In this document: piece by piece, positions 12,304-23,990 of the stretch
Position numbering within the stretch: position 1 is the first letter of the stretch
How the letters are laid out: each line of letters starts with the position of its first letter
NCBI GenBank assembly: GCA_026168455.1
Contig: CM047426.1
Location: forward strand, 77,899,986 to 77,963,985
Length of the DNA stretch: 64,000 nucleotides
Source: Theocolax elegans
Taxonomy: Eukaryota > Arthropoda > Insecta > Hymenoptera > Cerocephalidae
Direction: 5' to 3'
Program-made: the position numbers and the translations under genes
Notes under the pieces: model-generated
The model's database searches: none
The model's input: the letters and a program-made list of their open reading frames with translations, nothing else
What the model was told of the DNA's origin: nothing

Positions 12304-12946
12304 GAATTTATTCTTCTGGATTTGAATTTCTAATCTCAAGGTCAATGTTACATAAACTACGTGTCAATATTCAACTTGAAAAAAGTGCAAGTGCGCCACC
12401 TTTGATTTTTTCATCCAAAATCTAAAAGAAAGCTTGGAGCAATACCTTTCAAATGGTCTGTAGCATTTTTATGACCTCCAATTCTGTAAAAAGTTATGAC
12501 AATTTAAAGAAAGACAAAAAATTCACAAAAATTAACATGGTAATTCCCATTTAAATTTTTAAAAAAATTTCGTGTTTCTTTAAATTGTCATAACTTTTTA
12601 CAGAATTGGAGGCCATAAAAATGCTACAGACCATTTGAAAGGTATTGCTCCAAGCTTTGTTTTAGACTTTTGGATAAAAAAATCAAAGGTGGCCGCAACT
12701 TGCACTTTTTTCAAGTTGAATATTGACACAACAAAAGTTGATAGATTTTGAGTTATATAGCGGTAAACCCAGCTGGTGTTGAAAAAAAATATGGAAAATT
12801 CACTTTTTTGAGGTTAGAATAACTTTTGAGCAAATAGATTCCAGTACCTAAAAATTTTTTTCTGTATTCTGAAAAACATTTGCAAAGTCTACCCAAAATT
12901 TGGTGCATTTTAAAATTTTGATCGGACACTTCACGTGGAATACCCC
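12304..12946. mobile_element. Foldback element, copy B (partial)
   Basis: Right part of the palindromic element, starting at the duplication junction and ending GGAATACCCC followed by (TA)n. It has the same arm deletion as copy A. Confidence 0.85.
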
Positions 12947-13114
12947 CTATATATATATATATATAATTATAATAAATTAGTCTATCATTGAATATTCTAG
13001 TTCATTGTGAAACTATTTATTCGTTGTTTGACATCAACGACGATTCAACAACATTAGATATCCGGTAAGTTCTTGTAATACTAAATATAAAGATATATAT
13101 ATATATATATATAT

Positions 13115-13632
13115 TGTCATTTATTTCAAAACATTCTTCTACAATACCAAAAGTATACTCAATATCATTCATTTTCAATAAAAAAACAGTGTTGTTAGTA
13201 AATATTTTTCCCAATATTTCAATGTAATTATAATATTTCACAGAACAATTATCTAAATAAATATTTAAATTTAAACTTTTAAGTTTTTGTTTGGATCACT
13301 TTTTTGCAATGTTCCGACTTTATAATCAATGCCAATTGTTTCAGCAAATTCTTTTAAATAGCACATTTGCAACTGATTGTATACAGCTATAGTATATGGT
13401 AAATTTTTTGAAAATGAAGTTTCTACTGACACACGTTTCAATTGCCTATTTTTTCGCTCGAAAGGCATTCCCCAAAATGCATTAATGGACCATTCTCTCG
13501 TATTAATCTTGGGTAATGAGTCATAAAGTGCATCTTTTAATGGTCCATATAAATTAACATATAAAAAATTATGTTTTCGTATGTGTACTTCTAAAACAGA
13601 AACGGATCCCTCAACTAATTGAGAGGCTGTGA
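13115..13632 (-). pseudogene. Transposase C-terminal fragment, copy B
   Basis: Second copy of the fragment at 10755-11264, with the same PFERKNRQLKRVSVETSF and QLQMCYLKEFAETIG blocks. One base fewer than copy A at the run before TGCATTAATGG shifts the frame, an indel of the kind expected from homopolymer error. Confidence 0.55.
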
Positions 13633-13641
13633 CATATATAT

Positions 13642-14911
13642 ACAGTGTGTTCTGAAATTCATTCCGTTAATTTCGCACACATATAAAGCACGAAATTCTA
13701 AGCACTTTTCTATCTGACAAATTTCGATTTGAAGCTTATTTATTAAGTTATTGTTAGTTAAACATTATTAATTCGAGCCAATCAGAGCGCGCCAGTCGGC
13801 GATGGGCGGTGCAGTGAGACCGAAAGCGGTGCGTGGAGGGAGCGCCCGGAGAGGGGAAGCATATTGGTTGATTCATTTGTTATTCAACACGTTAATATGC
13901 GACAAAATTAAGAGAACCGGGAGATTAAAAAATGGCCGAAAGAAAATATCAAGCCTTATTATTTCATATTTAATTATTTAATTGTTTTACGCATTTTAAA
14001 TAAATTTATTATTAATAAACTGACATTTTAACAATAATGATTTTAATCCAATTGAATGAAACAGAATTTTGTAATTAAATTCGAAATGTTAATGTTAATT
14101 ATTATTTTAAAAAACTAATTATTTAGCTGTTTATTAAACAATTTTTAATTTTTCTGAATAACTTGACAAGTATAATTTTTTTTTACTATATTATAACACA
14201 GTCTATTTCATTTAAGTGGATTAAAAATGTTGAAAAGTTCCCTGGTAGGAATTTAAATATCAAAATGGGCTTAAAGCTAAGAAATGGCCAGTGAAACTGG
14301 TCAGGTTCTATCTCAAAATGAAACGCTTTTTCACACATTTTTCGACCATTTCTATAATGGACGTAACCTTCAAATATGAAACAGCTTTCCGGGTAATCCT
14401 ACAGTAAAAAAAACTTAAAGCGTGTTGTGACATTTGATCGGTTTTACCATTTGTAATAGATACAGACGCTTATTTACGCTATGTAAACAGTACTTTTAAA
14501 GATATTTTAATGTTTATCATTTTTCTCTAAAATTGAGCCAAATCATTTTTAGGAGCTTGTTCATAGCTATTATTCCTAGCTGAAATGGACCATTTTTCTT
14601 AGTCTACTTAAATTCCAAAAGCATTTTTTTGATGTTCAGAAAAGGTTTGTAAATTGGAATAAAAACCATGAAATGGGCAGGAAAGGTTCGAAAAAGCGTT
14701 TCATCGCTGTACACGACCTGGCCAATCGTCCTAGTTAGTTTATAGATTGACATGAGAACGCTACTCAGTAAATGGCTACAAAATTTTTGTTGATTCCACT
14801 AGGGTTACTGTTAAAATATTAGTCTATTCGATGAAATTGTTCCTGGGATATCATATCTATTATGGAAAAAAACTCAGGGTATAGAGTCTCTTATAATTAA
14901 TTAAAATAGTA
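13642..14911 (+). mobile_element. Mariner-like non-autonomous element, copy B
   Basis: Same ACAGTGTGTTCTG terminus and GC-rich block as copy A, here continuing past the nested element to AATTAATTAAAATAGTA, where a CCCTAG MITE follows. No coding capacity seen. Confidence 0.6.
14240..14804. mobile_element. 565-bp nested element with CCCT..AGGG ends
   Basis: Starts CCCTGGTAGGAATTT and ends GATTCCACTAGGG, flanked on both sides by TT (AAAAGTT|...|TTACTG). The reversed relative at 28858-29599 has the uninterrupted sequence AAAAGTTACTG near 28958, so this is a true insertion. Copies: 11874-12303 (cut), here, 20784-21345. No coding capacity. Confidence 0.75.
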
Positions 14912-15048
14912 CCCTAGTAGAAATCTGACATTAAATGTAACAATTTTAAGTCAGAAAATGGCCAATTATCATAAAATACCCAATAAATGCCCAATTAATC
15001 GCAACATTAGAGTTTTTTTTTACCTTAAATGTTACATTTTTACTAGGG
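14912..15048. mobile_element. Short MITE with CCCTAGTAGAAAT ends
   Basis: Begins CCCTAGTAGAAATCTGACAT and ends ATGTTACATTTTTACTAGGG, an inverted repeat. Relatives: part of one at 21455-21474, reversed at 28741-28857, and a diverged short one at 52320-52428. The ends resemble those of the 565-bp nested element, so they may share a transposase source. Confidence 0.65.
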
Positions 15049-15754
15049 TTATGCTACATATAAATTGGCCAAAAAAATGAAATTAAAGTTAATAATAAGT
15101 AAATTGGCTTAAAAAATTAAGAAATGCTTTCACTTGTTATGAAAACAATTATTAGTTAATAATATTGAATGTTTTTCCGATTTTAACCAGGCTTATCCCC
15201 TTAATCAAATAGATATTGGTGATTTCACGACGAGTGTACATACATTTTGAAATGGCTCATGTTTTTTAGATAGACTAAAAATATAATCCATAATCTGCAA
15301 GAATTTTATTCCAAAATATTAATTTGTATCAGAGTTATGCATGTTTTTTCCTTTTTTCCAATTTTCACCATATTGGAAGTATATCTTAAAATACCTCAAA
15401 ATAGGTCAACTTTTTGTATTACATAAGGTAAAAGTATCAGTGCCGGAACGGTTTTTTTACTAGGTATGTAAATTTTAATTATTTTTAAGCAAATAAAGAG
15501 CTATATCATTACTGTTTCTTAGCTTATGATAACTTATTAGCGTTCAATTCATATTTTTTCGGAGTTAATAATTAATAATTTTTTCATATTAATTCTATTT
15601 TTTATGCTTATGTTGACTCTATTTATTAAATATGAGATAAAAACTGCATTTAATGAATATATCTTTTAAAGGCTTGTATAATATGTAACAATTATTATAA
15701 GTATTATTATGAGAAATACTTGTATTATATATATAATATATATTTGTCTTTTAG
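15049..15754. other. AT-rich segment replacing the 5' part of hAT copy 1
   Basis: In unit 2 the corresponding place (21490-22110) holds the first hAT exons; here it is unrelated AT-rich sequence with no gene. Its last 40 bp, ending TATGAGATAAAAACTG near 15648, also occur at about 24436-24480. Confidence 0.5.
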
Positions 15755-17405
15755 AAGGAGGCTCAAAGGAAGACAGAATAACAAATTCTTTTTTGGTTCA
15801 TGATTTGCAAAGATCTGTTGCTTTTAAGCATTACCGCACAAGAAGGATTTATTTTCTTTTTAAAGTCAGTAGCACCTGTGTACAAAGTTCCGTCAAGGAA
15901 GTGCATTACCAAGAGAACTGGAAGCTCGCTTCAATATAATTAAAAAACAAGTAGCTGAGAACCCTTTTAAAAAATGACTTTACTGTCTAACCTGCGACAA
16001 TTGGACTGATTGTTCCAGTCAGAGTTACCTCAGTGTAACAATACACTATTTAACACCATTTAAATGATTTGATGGCAATAGAAAATAAATGTCTTGCAGT
16101 AATACCACTGAATGAACGTCACACTGCAGACAATTTAGTATGTAGTTACAAGTAAATTTTAGAAGACTTTTGATTGATCTACAAAAAGTTACTACAGCAG
16201 TTTCCGATGGAGAATCAGCTATTTCAAAAGCATGCAAACAGCTTTTGGAACCAATAAATACATAGTGTGGATAGCTCACTGCGTATCGCATCTTTTGCCT
16301 GATACGTTAAAGAAGATGAATGATTTAAATCAAATTATTAATAAATTAACATCAATTGTCATCTTAGTGAAACAAAGCACTCTAGCTACGGACAAATTAA
16401 AAGAGCTGCAAATGAAAGATAGTAAAAGTGAAGGAACTGCACTAAAACTAATCCAAGATATCCCTACCAGATGGACGACGTTAGCTGACATGATAGAACG
16501 ATTTCTGCTGTTAGAAGAGTATGTGTTAAGCCGTTAATCAGTGCAAAAAGCCATGTGATTTTATGACTCGAAATGAGCTTAAAATTTTAAAGGATATATT
16601 GCTAATATTTGTAGCTGTACGAGAAGTAAGTGACCAGAGTGACCAGTTGGCGATTTTTTTTTCCTTTCTCTCTTACGTATATTGATGTTTATTAAGCAAG
16701 AGCAATTAAAGAGAAAAAATCGCCATCTGGCAACCATGGTAATGACTGATATTAGTGGAGATTTGTACCCTTCTTGCAGCATTATAGTTTCCAATAGTGA
16801 AATGTCTTTTTAAGTAAGTTGAATCCACAGAACTTGAAACAGATACTGAACAAGAATTTAAACTACAATTCTAAAAGTTATGTCACTGAGGTTTGTAAAT
16901 ATTGAACATGCATCGACTTTACCTGTAACAACGCTTTTAGACCCAAGGTTCAAAAAATTACATTTCGTGCAACCACTAGCGGTGACTAAAGCTTTAACAA
17001 TAATTAATGCAAGCTAACGCTATGACTACTAAACAGGCTCCATCTTTAATAGTTAATCCACCAACAAAAACAAACAGCATCTAGCAATTCTATGATCGTC
17101 TGCAGCAACAGGATACTTATGCCACTGATTCATCTACCTCGTCAAGACATATGGATCTAGATCAGTACCTTCAATTGCAGTTAATACCCAGGAAAGATAA
17201 TGTGTTTCTTATTGGAATGACGTGAAAACTACATTCCCACGGTAAGTAAACTAGCATTATAAGAACTTTCTATTATAGCCACTAATGTTCCTTCATAGAG
17301 ATTGTTTTTCCTGCCTGGTCTGATCAAAAGCGACAGTAGAAACCGATTAACCGATGAACATTTAAACATGTTGGTATTTTTCAGCTCGTGTTCAAGTACC
17401 GAGAG
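15755..17405 (+). pseudogene. hAT-family transposase remnant, copy 1
   Basis: The plus strand reads, with several frame changes, CKDLLLLSITAQEG-like sequence, VPSRKCITKR, LTCDNWTDCSSQSYLSVTIH, LNERHTADNLV, DGESAISKACKQL, VWIAHCVSHLLPDTL, IPTRWTTLADMIERF, TTLLDPRFKKLHF and, near the end, LDQYLQLQLIP, the hAT dimerisation region. These match the RNase H-like core, the insertion region and the C-terminal dimerisation domain of hAT transposases. It lacks the zinc-finger N-terminus. Stops and frame breaks (for example at 16062 and 16155) make it dead, and the same lesions occur in copy 2. Confidence 0.8.
16643..16730. repeat. Hairpin insertion inside hAT copy 1
   Basis: CCAGTTGGCGATTTTTT and AAAAAATCGCCATCTGG are inverted repeats about 88 bp apart. 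The hairpin interrupts the transposase reading and is also present in copy 2, so it predates the duplication. Confidence 0.7.
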
Positions 17406-17554
17406 GAATTTATAAGTAAAAGATAGATAAAAAGTGTAAATACTTCGTTTAATTAAATATATATATATATAAGTATTACTCGATTCTTCGATTCTTTTTC
17501 ATTAGGATCAATTCTTAAAAATCGATTCTTTTTACTGATCGATTATGTGGTATC
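17406..17554. other. Probable 3' end region of hAT copy 1
   Basis: Contains a short (TA)n tract and runs of GATTCTT and ATCGATTC that lead towards GAATCGCCCATCC near 17570, which could be the hAT terminal repeat. Unit 2 loses this end near 23995. Confidence 0.35.
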
Positions 17555-18412
17555 GATACTTTTTTTCAGAATCGCCCATCCCTTCTCTTATATGAACTAA
17601 AATTTGAACATTATTAACTTTTTTAGACTCTTTTCTTTCGCTTATATCATAACTTTCCGGATAAACAAAATTTTTTAATTTTAAAAATTGGGAGAAGCGC
17701 TTTTGTCCACTATGTACGCCAGTTAAAAAATTAAAAAAAATATCAAACATTTTACTGATTTTATTTTTTTGTTGCAAATTAGAATGTTCCAACTGATTTA
17801 TAATATTATTTTTTAAAATACTTGTTGCTATCTTTAAGAATTTTTCTGTTTCGCAAATTATATCATTAACAACTTTTCTAGGAATACTTTTTAAATTATA
17901 TAAACATACAGTATATTTTAGACTGGTCTTTTTTCTCTTTTTTTCCTAATCAGAAACTACATTTAAAATCAGCTCATCATCAAAATGAATGTTAACTAAG
18001 ATTTTTTTTCTTCGTTATTTTTCTCTCACTGTTCTAACGTATATAAAAACTCATCGCAATCACTATCACTGTCAGACTTGTATGTTTCGACAACATTAGT
18101 CAGGTTCCTCAAATTCATAAAAGTATGATCAACTATGGAGAAACATTTTAATTTTACAAAGTAAACGCTATGTTTCGCATGCACGTGCTTTTTAAAAGAA
18201 TTTAACAAAGAATAAATGCGGTTATAGTTTTCAAAAAGTAAAAAAATTATCTAGTTGATATAGCTGGTCATTAACAGCAATAAAATAAGATTCTATTCTT
18301 GTGACGCTAGAACCTATTGCTAGTATGAGTCGTTGAAATGTTGCTCCATCGTAGGCCAGGCGTTTTTTAAGATCCAACAATTTTGGTTCAATTTCCACAA
18401 AATTCTATAATA
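17555..18412 (-). pseudogene. Unrecognised protein-coding remnant
   Basis: Several minus-strand blocks look coding: EIEPKLLDLKKRLAYDGATF with VTRIESYFIAVNDQLYQL (about 18412-18245); SFKKHVHAKHSVYFVKLKCF with NLTNVVETYKSDSDSDCDEF (18208-18026); KYTVCLYNLKSIPRKVVNDI (about 17910-17860); and HSGQKRFSQFLKLKNFVYPE (about 17720-17650). Frames change between blocks. My best guess is the N-terminal half of the same transposase family as the fragments at 10.8, 13.3 and 19.8 kb, but the order relative to the C-terminal fragment at 19655-20174 is wrong for one gene, so it has been rearranged. Confidence 0.45.
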
Positions 18413-18694
18413 CAGTATTATAATTATATAAATGAATAGTAAATTACATAAATAATACCTATAGCATGAAAATTATAAATATTGTTAGTATAATTGCACC
18501 TGTACGTGAAGAATAAAGGATTCTCTTCGTTATTCCAAAGATAGTTTAATATTTGGTTGATTATTTTTCTCTCCTACATTCAGCTGCTTCCTTTTTCTTC
18601 CACTTCGCTTAGGTGGAAGCAGATGAGGTAATAAAAACAGCAACAAATATTTTGTTTTTCTGTAAATATATAAATTAATATAACAATCAATAAA

Positions 18695-18726
<32 letters not shown>

Positions 18727-18728
<2 letters not shown>

Positions 18729-19621
18729 GGTATTCCACGTGAAGTGGTCCGATCAAAATTTTAAAATGCACCAAATTTTGGGTACACTTTGCAAATGTTT
18801 TTCAGAATACAGAAAAAAATTTTTAGGTACTGGAATCTATTTGCTCAAAAGTTATTCTAACCTCAAAAAGTGAATTTTTCCATATTTTTTTCAACACCAG
18901 CTGGGTTTACCGCTATATAACTCAAAATATATCAACTTTTACTATATAACATTATATGTAACATTCGTTGCTAATTATATCTAGAATGTATTCTTCTGGG
19001 TTATAATTTCTAATCTCAAGGTCAATGTTACATAAACTACGTGTCAATATTCAACTTGAAAAAAGTGCAAGTGCGCCACCTTTGATTTTTTCATCCAAAA
19101 TCTAAAAGAAAGCTTGGAGCAATACCTTTCAAATGGTCTGTAGCATTTTTATGACCTCCAATTCTGTAAAAAGTGATGACAATTTAAAGAAAGACAAAAA
19201 ATTCACAAAAATTAACATGGTAATTCCCATTTAAATTTTTAAAAAAATTTCGTGTTTCTTTAAATTGTCATAACTTTTTACAGAATTGGAGGCCATAAAA
19301 ATGCTACAGACCATTTGAAAGGTATTGCTCCAATCTTTGTTTTAGACTTTTGGATGAAAAAATCAAAGGTGGCGCACTTGCACTTTTTTCAAGTTGAATA
19401 TTGACACAACAAAAGTTGATAGATTTTGAGTTATATAGCGGTAAACCCAGCTGGTGTTGAAAAAAATATGGAAAAATTCACTTTTTGAGGTTAGAATAAT
19501 TTTTGAGCAAATAGATTCCAGTACCTAAAAATTTTTTTCTGTATTCTGAAAACATTTGCAAAGTCTACCCAAAATTTGGTGCATTTTAAAATTTTGATCG
19601 GACCACTTCACGTGGAATACC

Positions 19622-19623
<2 letters not shown>
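18727..19623. mobile_element. Foldback element, copy C
   Basis: Complete ends: GGGGTATTCCACGTGAAGTG at the left and CACTTCACGTGGAATACCCC at the right, inside (TA)n on both sides. Length 897 bp. The right arm carries the same ~100-bp deletion as copies A and B. Confidence 0.92.
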
Positions 19624-19654
<31 letters not shown>

Positions 19655-19656
<2 letters not shown>

Positions 19657-20174
19657 CATTTATTTCAAAACATTCTTCTACAATACCAAAAGTATACTCA
19701 ATATCATTCATTTTCAATAAAAAAACAGTGTTGTTAGTAAATATTTTTCCCAATATTTCAATGTAATTATAATATTTCACAGAACAATTATCTAAATAAA
19801 TATTTAAATTTAAACTTTTAAGTTTTTTGTTTGGATACCTTTTTTGCAATGTTCCGACGTTATAATCAATGCCAATTGTTTCAGCAAATTCTTTTAAATA
19901 GCACATTTGCAACTGATTGTATACAGCTATAGTATATGGTAAACTTTTTTGAAAATGAAGTTTCTACGGACACACGTTTTAATTGCCTATTTTTTCGCTC
20001 GAAAGGCATTCCCCAAAAATGCATTAATGGACCATTCTCTCGTATTAATCTTGGGTAATGAGTCATAAAGTGCATCTTTTAATGGTCCATATAAATTAAC
20101 ATATAAAAAATTATGTTTTCGTATGTGTACTTCTAAAACAGAAACGGATCCCTCAACTAATTGAGAGGCTGTGA
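19655..20174 (-). pseudogene. Transposase C-terminal fragment, copy C
   Basis: Third copy of the fragment at 10755-11264. The minus strand gives RLIRENGPLMHFWGMPFERK, then after an indel QMCYLKEFAETIGIDYNVGT and LDNCSVKYYNYIEILGKIFT, and runs on into (TA)n-coded Ile-Tyr repeats and the end of the foldback element, showing that the true C-terminus was lost. Confidence 0.55.
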
Positions 20175-20183
20175 CATATATAT

Positions 20184-21470
20184 ACAGTGTGTTCTGAAAT
20201 TCATTCCGTTAATTTCGCACACATATAAAGCACGAAATTCTAAGCAACTTTTCTATCTGACAAATTTTGATTTGAAGCTTATTTATTAAGTTATTGTTAG
20301 TTAAACATTATTAATTCGAGCCAATCAGAGCGCGCCAGTCGGCGATGGGCGGTGCAGTGAGACCGAAAGCGGTGCGTGGAGGGAGCGCCCGGAGAGGGGA
20401 AGCATATTGGTTGATTCATTTGTTATTCAACACGTTAATATGCGACAAAATTAAGAGAACCGGGAGATTAAAAAATGGCCGAAAAGAAAATATCAAGCCT
20501 TATTATTTCATTATTTAATTATTTAATTGTTTACGCATTTTAAATAAATTTATTATTTAATAAACTGACATTTTAACAATAATGATTTTAATCCAATTGA
20601 ATGAAACAGAATTTTGTAATTAAATTCGAAATGTTAATGTTAATTATTATTTTAAAAACTAATTATTTAGCTGTTTATTAAACAATTTTTTAATTTTTCT
20701 GAATAACTTGACAAGTATAATTTTTTTTTACTATATTATAAACACAGTCTATTTCATTTAAGTGGTTAAAATGTTGAAAAGTTCCCTGTAGGAATTTAAA
20801 TATCAAAAATGGGCTTAAAGCTAGAAATGGCCAGTGAAACTGGTCAGGTTCTATCTCAAAATGAAACGCTTTTTCACACATTTTTCGACCATTTCTTAAA
20901 TGGACGTAACCTTCAAATATGAAACAGCTTTCCGGGTATCCTACAGTAAAAAAAACTTAAAGCGTGTTGTGACATGTGATCGGTTTTACCATTTGTAATA
21001 GATACAGACGCTTATTTACGTCTATGGTAAACAGTACTTTTAAAGATATTTTAATGTTTATCATTTTCTCTAAAATTGAGCCAAATCATTTTTAGGAGCT
21101 GTTCATAGCTATGATTCCTAGCTGAAATGGACCATTGTTCTAGTCTACTTAAAATTCCAAACGCATTTTTTGATGTTCAGAAAAGGTTGTAAATTGGAAT
21201 AAAAACCATGAAATGGCAGGAAAGGTTCGAAAAGCGTTTCATCGCTGTACAACGACCTGGCACAATCGTCCTAGTTTAGTTTATAGATTGACATGAGAAC
21301 GCTACTCAGTAAATGGCTACAAAATTTTTGTTGATTCCACTAGGGTTACTGTTAAAATATTAGTCTATTCGATGAAATTGTTCCTGGGATATCATATCTA
21401 TTATGTGAGAAAAAAACAGGTATTAGAGTCTCTTATAATTAATTAAAATAGTACCCTAGTAGAAATCTGA
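20184..21470 (+). mobile_element. Mariner-like non-autonomous element, copy C
   Basis: Same terminus and GC-rich block as copies A and B, with the nested 565-bp-type element at 20784-21345, ending in part of the CCCTAG MITE at about 21474 where hAT sequence begins. Confidence 0.6.
20784..21345. mobile_element. Nested CCCT..AGGG element in copy C
   Basis: Same insertion as 14240-14804, flanked by TT on each side. Confidence 0.75.
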
Positions 21471-21505
21471 CATCTCAAAATCTTAATTACAGCACACTAG
21501 TTGCA

Positions 21506-23885
21506 ATGGATGAAGGAGTAAAAAGTACTGCTGGAAAAGAATGTTTAGACATCCCTGAAAAGACTACTGTGAGTGACACTCATCAAAGTACGTTGCAAAG
21601 AGCAACGACTGATGAAAACGCTTCCGTGGATATTAGCAATAACAAATCAAAGTAGGCATACACTTCAATTTGTCTAATAATTTATATATATTCATATTTG
21701 AATTTCTATTGGGGAATTTATATTTACTTTAATAAATAATAATTTTTTTATTTTTCTTCGCTGATTAAAAATGCAGCCGAGTAAATTTGGCAGCACATAG
21801 GAAAAAATAAAGATTATTTCATCTGCAGTTACTGCAAAAAGCAGTTTAAAAATTGCAGCAATACGAGTAATGTACTTAAGCACTTAAAATCGCAGCATGC
21901 ACTTTTCTTGAATGTAACTGAGGACTCAAATCAGAAAACTAAAACCGTTGAATCTTCAAAAGACATCTTAAAGAAACATCGCTATTGAATTTACCAAAGA
22001 AACAGTGCACTGTAAGTATCATAATCAATAATACATAAAGAGGAAACTTATAGTTGTTATAATTATAAAAATTATAATTCACTCAATTTTATTTAGGACT
22101 CGACTAAAGGAACGATAAAAACTGCATTTAATAGAATATATCTTTTAAAGGCTTGTATAATATGTAACAATTATTATAAGTAATTATTATGAGAATATAC
22201 TTGTATTAATATATATATATATATTTGTCTTTTAGAAGGAGGCTCAAAGGAAGACAGAATAACAAATTCTTTTTTGTTCATGATTTGCAAAGATCTGTTG
22301 CTTTTAAGCATTACCGCACAAGAAGGATTTATTTTCTTTTTAAAGTCAGTAGCACCTGTGTACAAAGTTCCGTCAAGGAAGTGCATTACCAAGAGACTGG
22401 AAGCTCGCTTCAATATAATTAAAAAACAAGTAGCTGAGAACCTTTTAAAAAATGACTTTTACTGTCTAACCTGCGACAATTGGACTGATTGTTCCAGTCA
22501 GAGTTACCTCAGTGTAACAATACACTATTTAACACCATTTAAATGATTTGATGGCAATAGAAAATAAATGTCTTGCAGTAATACCACTGAATGAACGTCA
22601 CACTGCAGACAATTTAGTATGTAGTTACAAGTAAATTTTAGAAGACTTTTTGATTGATCTACAAAAAGTTACTACAGCAGTTTCCGATGGAGAATCAGCT
22701 ATTTCAAAAGCATGCAAACAGCTTTTTGGAACCAATAAATACATAGTGTGGATAGCTCACTGCGTATCGCATCTTTTGCCTGATACGTTAAAGAAGATGA
22801 ATGATTTAAATCAAATTATTAATAAATTAACATCAATTGTCATCTTAGTGAAACAAAGCACTCTAGCTACGGACAAATTAAAAGAGCTGCAAATGAAAGA
22901 TAGTAAAAGTGAAGGAACTGCACTAAAACTAATCCAAGATATCCCTACCAGATGGACGACGTTAGCTGACATGATAGAACGATTTCTGCTGTTAGAAGAG
23001 TATGTGTTAAGCCGTTAATCAGTGCAAAAAGCCATGTGATTTTATGACTCGAAATGAGCTTAAAATTTTAAAGGATATATTGCTAATATTTGTAGCTGTA
23101 CGAGAAGTAATGACCAGAGTGACCAGTTGGCGATTTTTTTCCTTTTCTCTCTTACGTATATTGATGTTTATTAAGCAAGAGCAATAAAGAGAAAAAATCG
23201 CCATCTGGCAACCATGGTAATGACTGATATTAGTGGAGATTTGTACCCTTCTTGCAGCATTATAGTTCCAATAGTGAAATGTCTTTTTAAGTAAGTTGAA
23301 TCCACAGAACTTGAAACAGATACTGAACAAGAATTTAAAACTACAATTCTAAAAGTTATGTCACTGAGGTTTGTAAATATTGAACATGCATCGACTTTAC
23401 CTGTAACAACGCTTTTAGACCCAAGGTTCAAAAAATTACATTTCGTGCAACCACTAGCGGTGACTAAAGCTTTAACAATAATTAATGCAAAGCTAACGCT
23501 ATGACTACTAAACAGGCTCCATCTTTAATAGTTAATCCACCAACAAAAACAAACAGCATCTAGCAATTCTATGATCGTCTGCAGCAACAGGATACTTATG
23601 CCACTGATTCATCTACCTCGTCAAGACATATGGATCTAGATCAGTACCTTCAATTGCAGTTAATACCCAGGAAAGATAATGTGTTTTCTTATTGGAATGA
23701 CGTGAAAACTACATTCCCACGGTAAGTAAACTAGCATTATAAGAACTTTCTATTATAGCCACTAATGTTCCTTCATAGAGATTGTTTTTCCTGCCTGGTC
23801 TGATCAAAAGCGACAGTAGAAACCGATTAACCGATGAACATTTAAACATGTTGGTATTTTTCAGCTCGTGTTCAAGTACCGAGAG
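21506..23885 (+). pseudogene. hAT-family transposase remnant, copy 2, with BED-type zinc finger
   Basis: A first exon reads MDEGVKSTAGKECLDIPEKT and on to ISNNKSK (21506-21652). A second (about 21775-21990) reads IWQHIGKNKDYFICSYCKKQ, then NVLKHLKSQHA: C-x2-C and H-x4-H as in a BED zinc finger, with a TAA just before IWQHI. From 22235 the catalytic part follows as in copy 1: FMICKDLLLLSITAQEGFIF, VPSRKCITKR, CDNWTDCSSQSYLSV, then after a frame break NERHTADNLV, DGESAISKACKQLFGTNKY, IAHCVSHLLP, TRWTTLADMIERF, LLDPRFKKLHF, and LQLQLIPRKD plus NRLTDEHLNMLVFF at the dimerisation end. Shared lesions with copy 1 show the gene was dead before duplication. Confidence 0.82.
23123..23208. repeat. Hairpin insertion inside hAT copy 2
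   Basis: Same inverted repeat as 16643-16730, with two short indel differences. Confidence 0.7.
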
Positions 23886-23990
23886 GAATTTATAAGTAAA
23901 AGATAGATAAAAAGTGTAAATACTTCGTTTAATTAAATATATATATATAAGTATTACTCGATTCTTCGATTCTTTTTCATTAGGATCAAT

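Larger units (their letters stand above)
12304..14669. repeat. 2,366-bp tandem duplication, second unit
   Basis: Near-identical to 9938-12303. After 14669 the sequence continues into the rest of the nested and mariner-like elements (TGAAATGGGCAGG), so this unit has the original right flank. Confidence 0.9.
9705..17510. repeat. Segmental duplication, unit 1
   Basis: The order foldback element, minus-strand transposase C-terminus, mariner-like element with nested insertion, hAT transposase occurs here and again at 18727-23990. The offset is about 6.68 kb for the foldback end (12946 against 19623) and about 6.48 kb for the hAT part (15755 against 22235). Unit 1 additionally contains the 2,366-bp internal tandem duplication and a different sequence (about 15049-15645) where unit 2 has the 5' part of hAT. 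Confidence 0.85.
18727..23990. repeat. Segmental duplication, unit 2
   Basis: Second copy of the array described for 9705-17510, without the internal tandem duplication and with the 5' part of the hAT gene retained. A (TA)n tract of about 28 bp precedes it. Confidence 0.85.

Noticed and set aside
17555..20174. One continuous minus-strand transposase gene
   Set aside because: The fragment that looks like the C-terminus lies upstream of the one that looks N-terminal, with a foldback element between them, so the order is wrong for a single gene.
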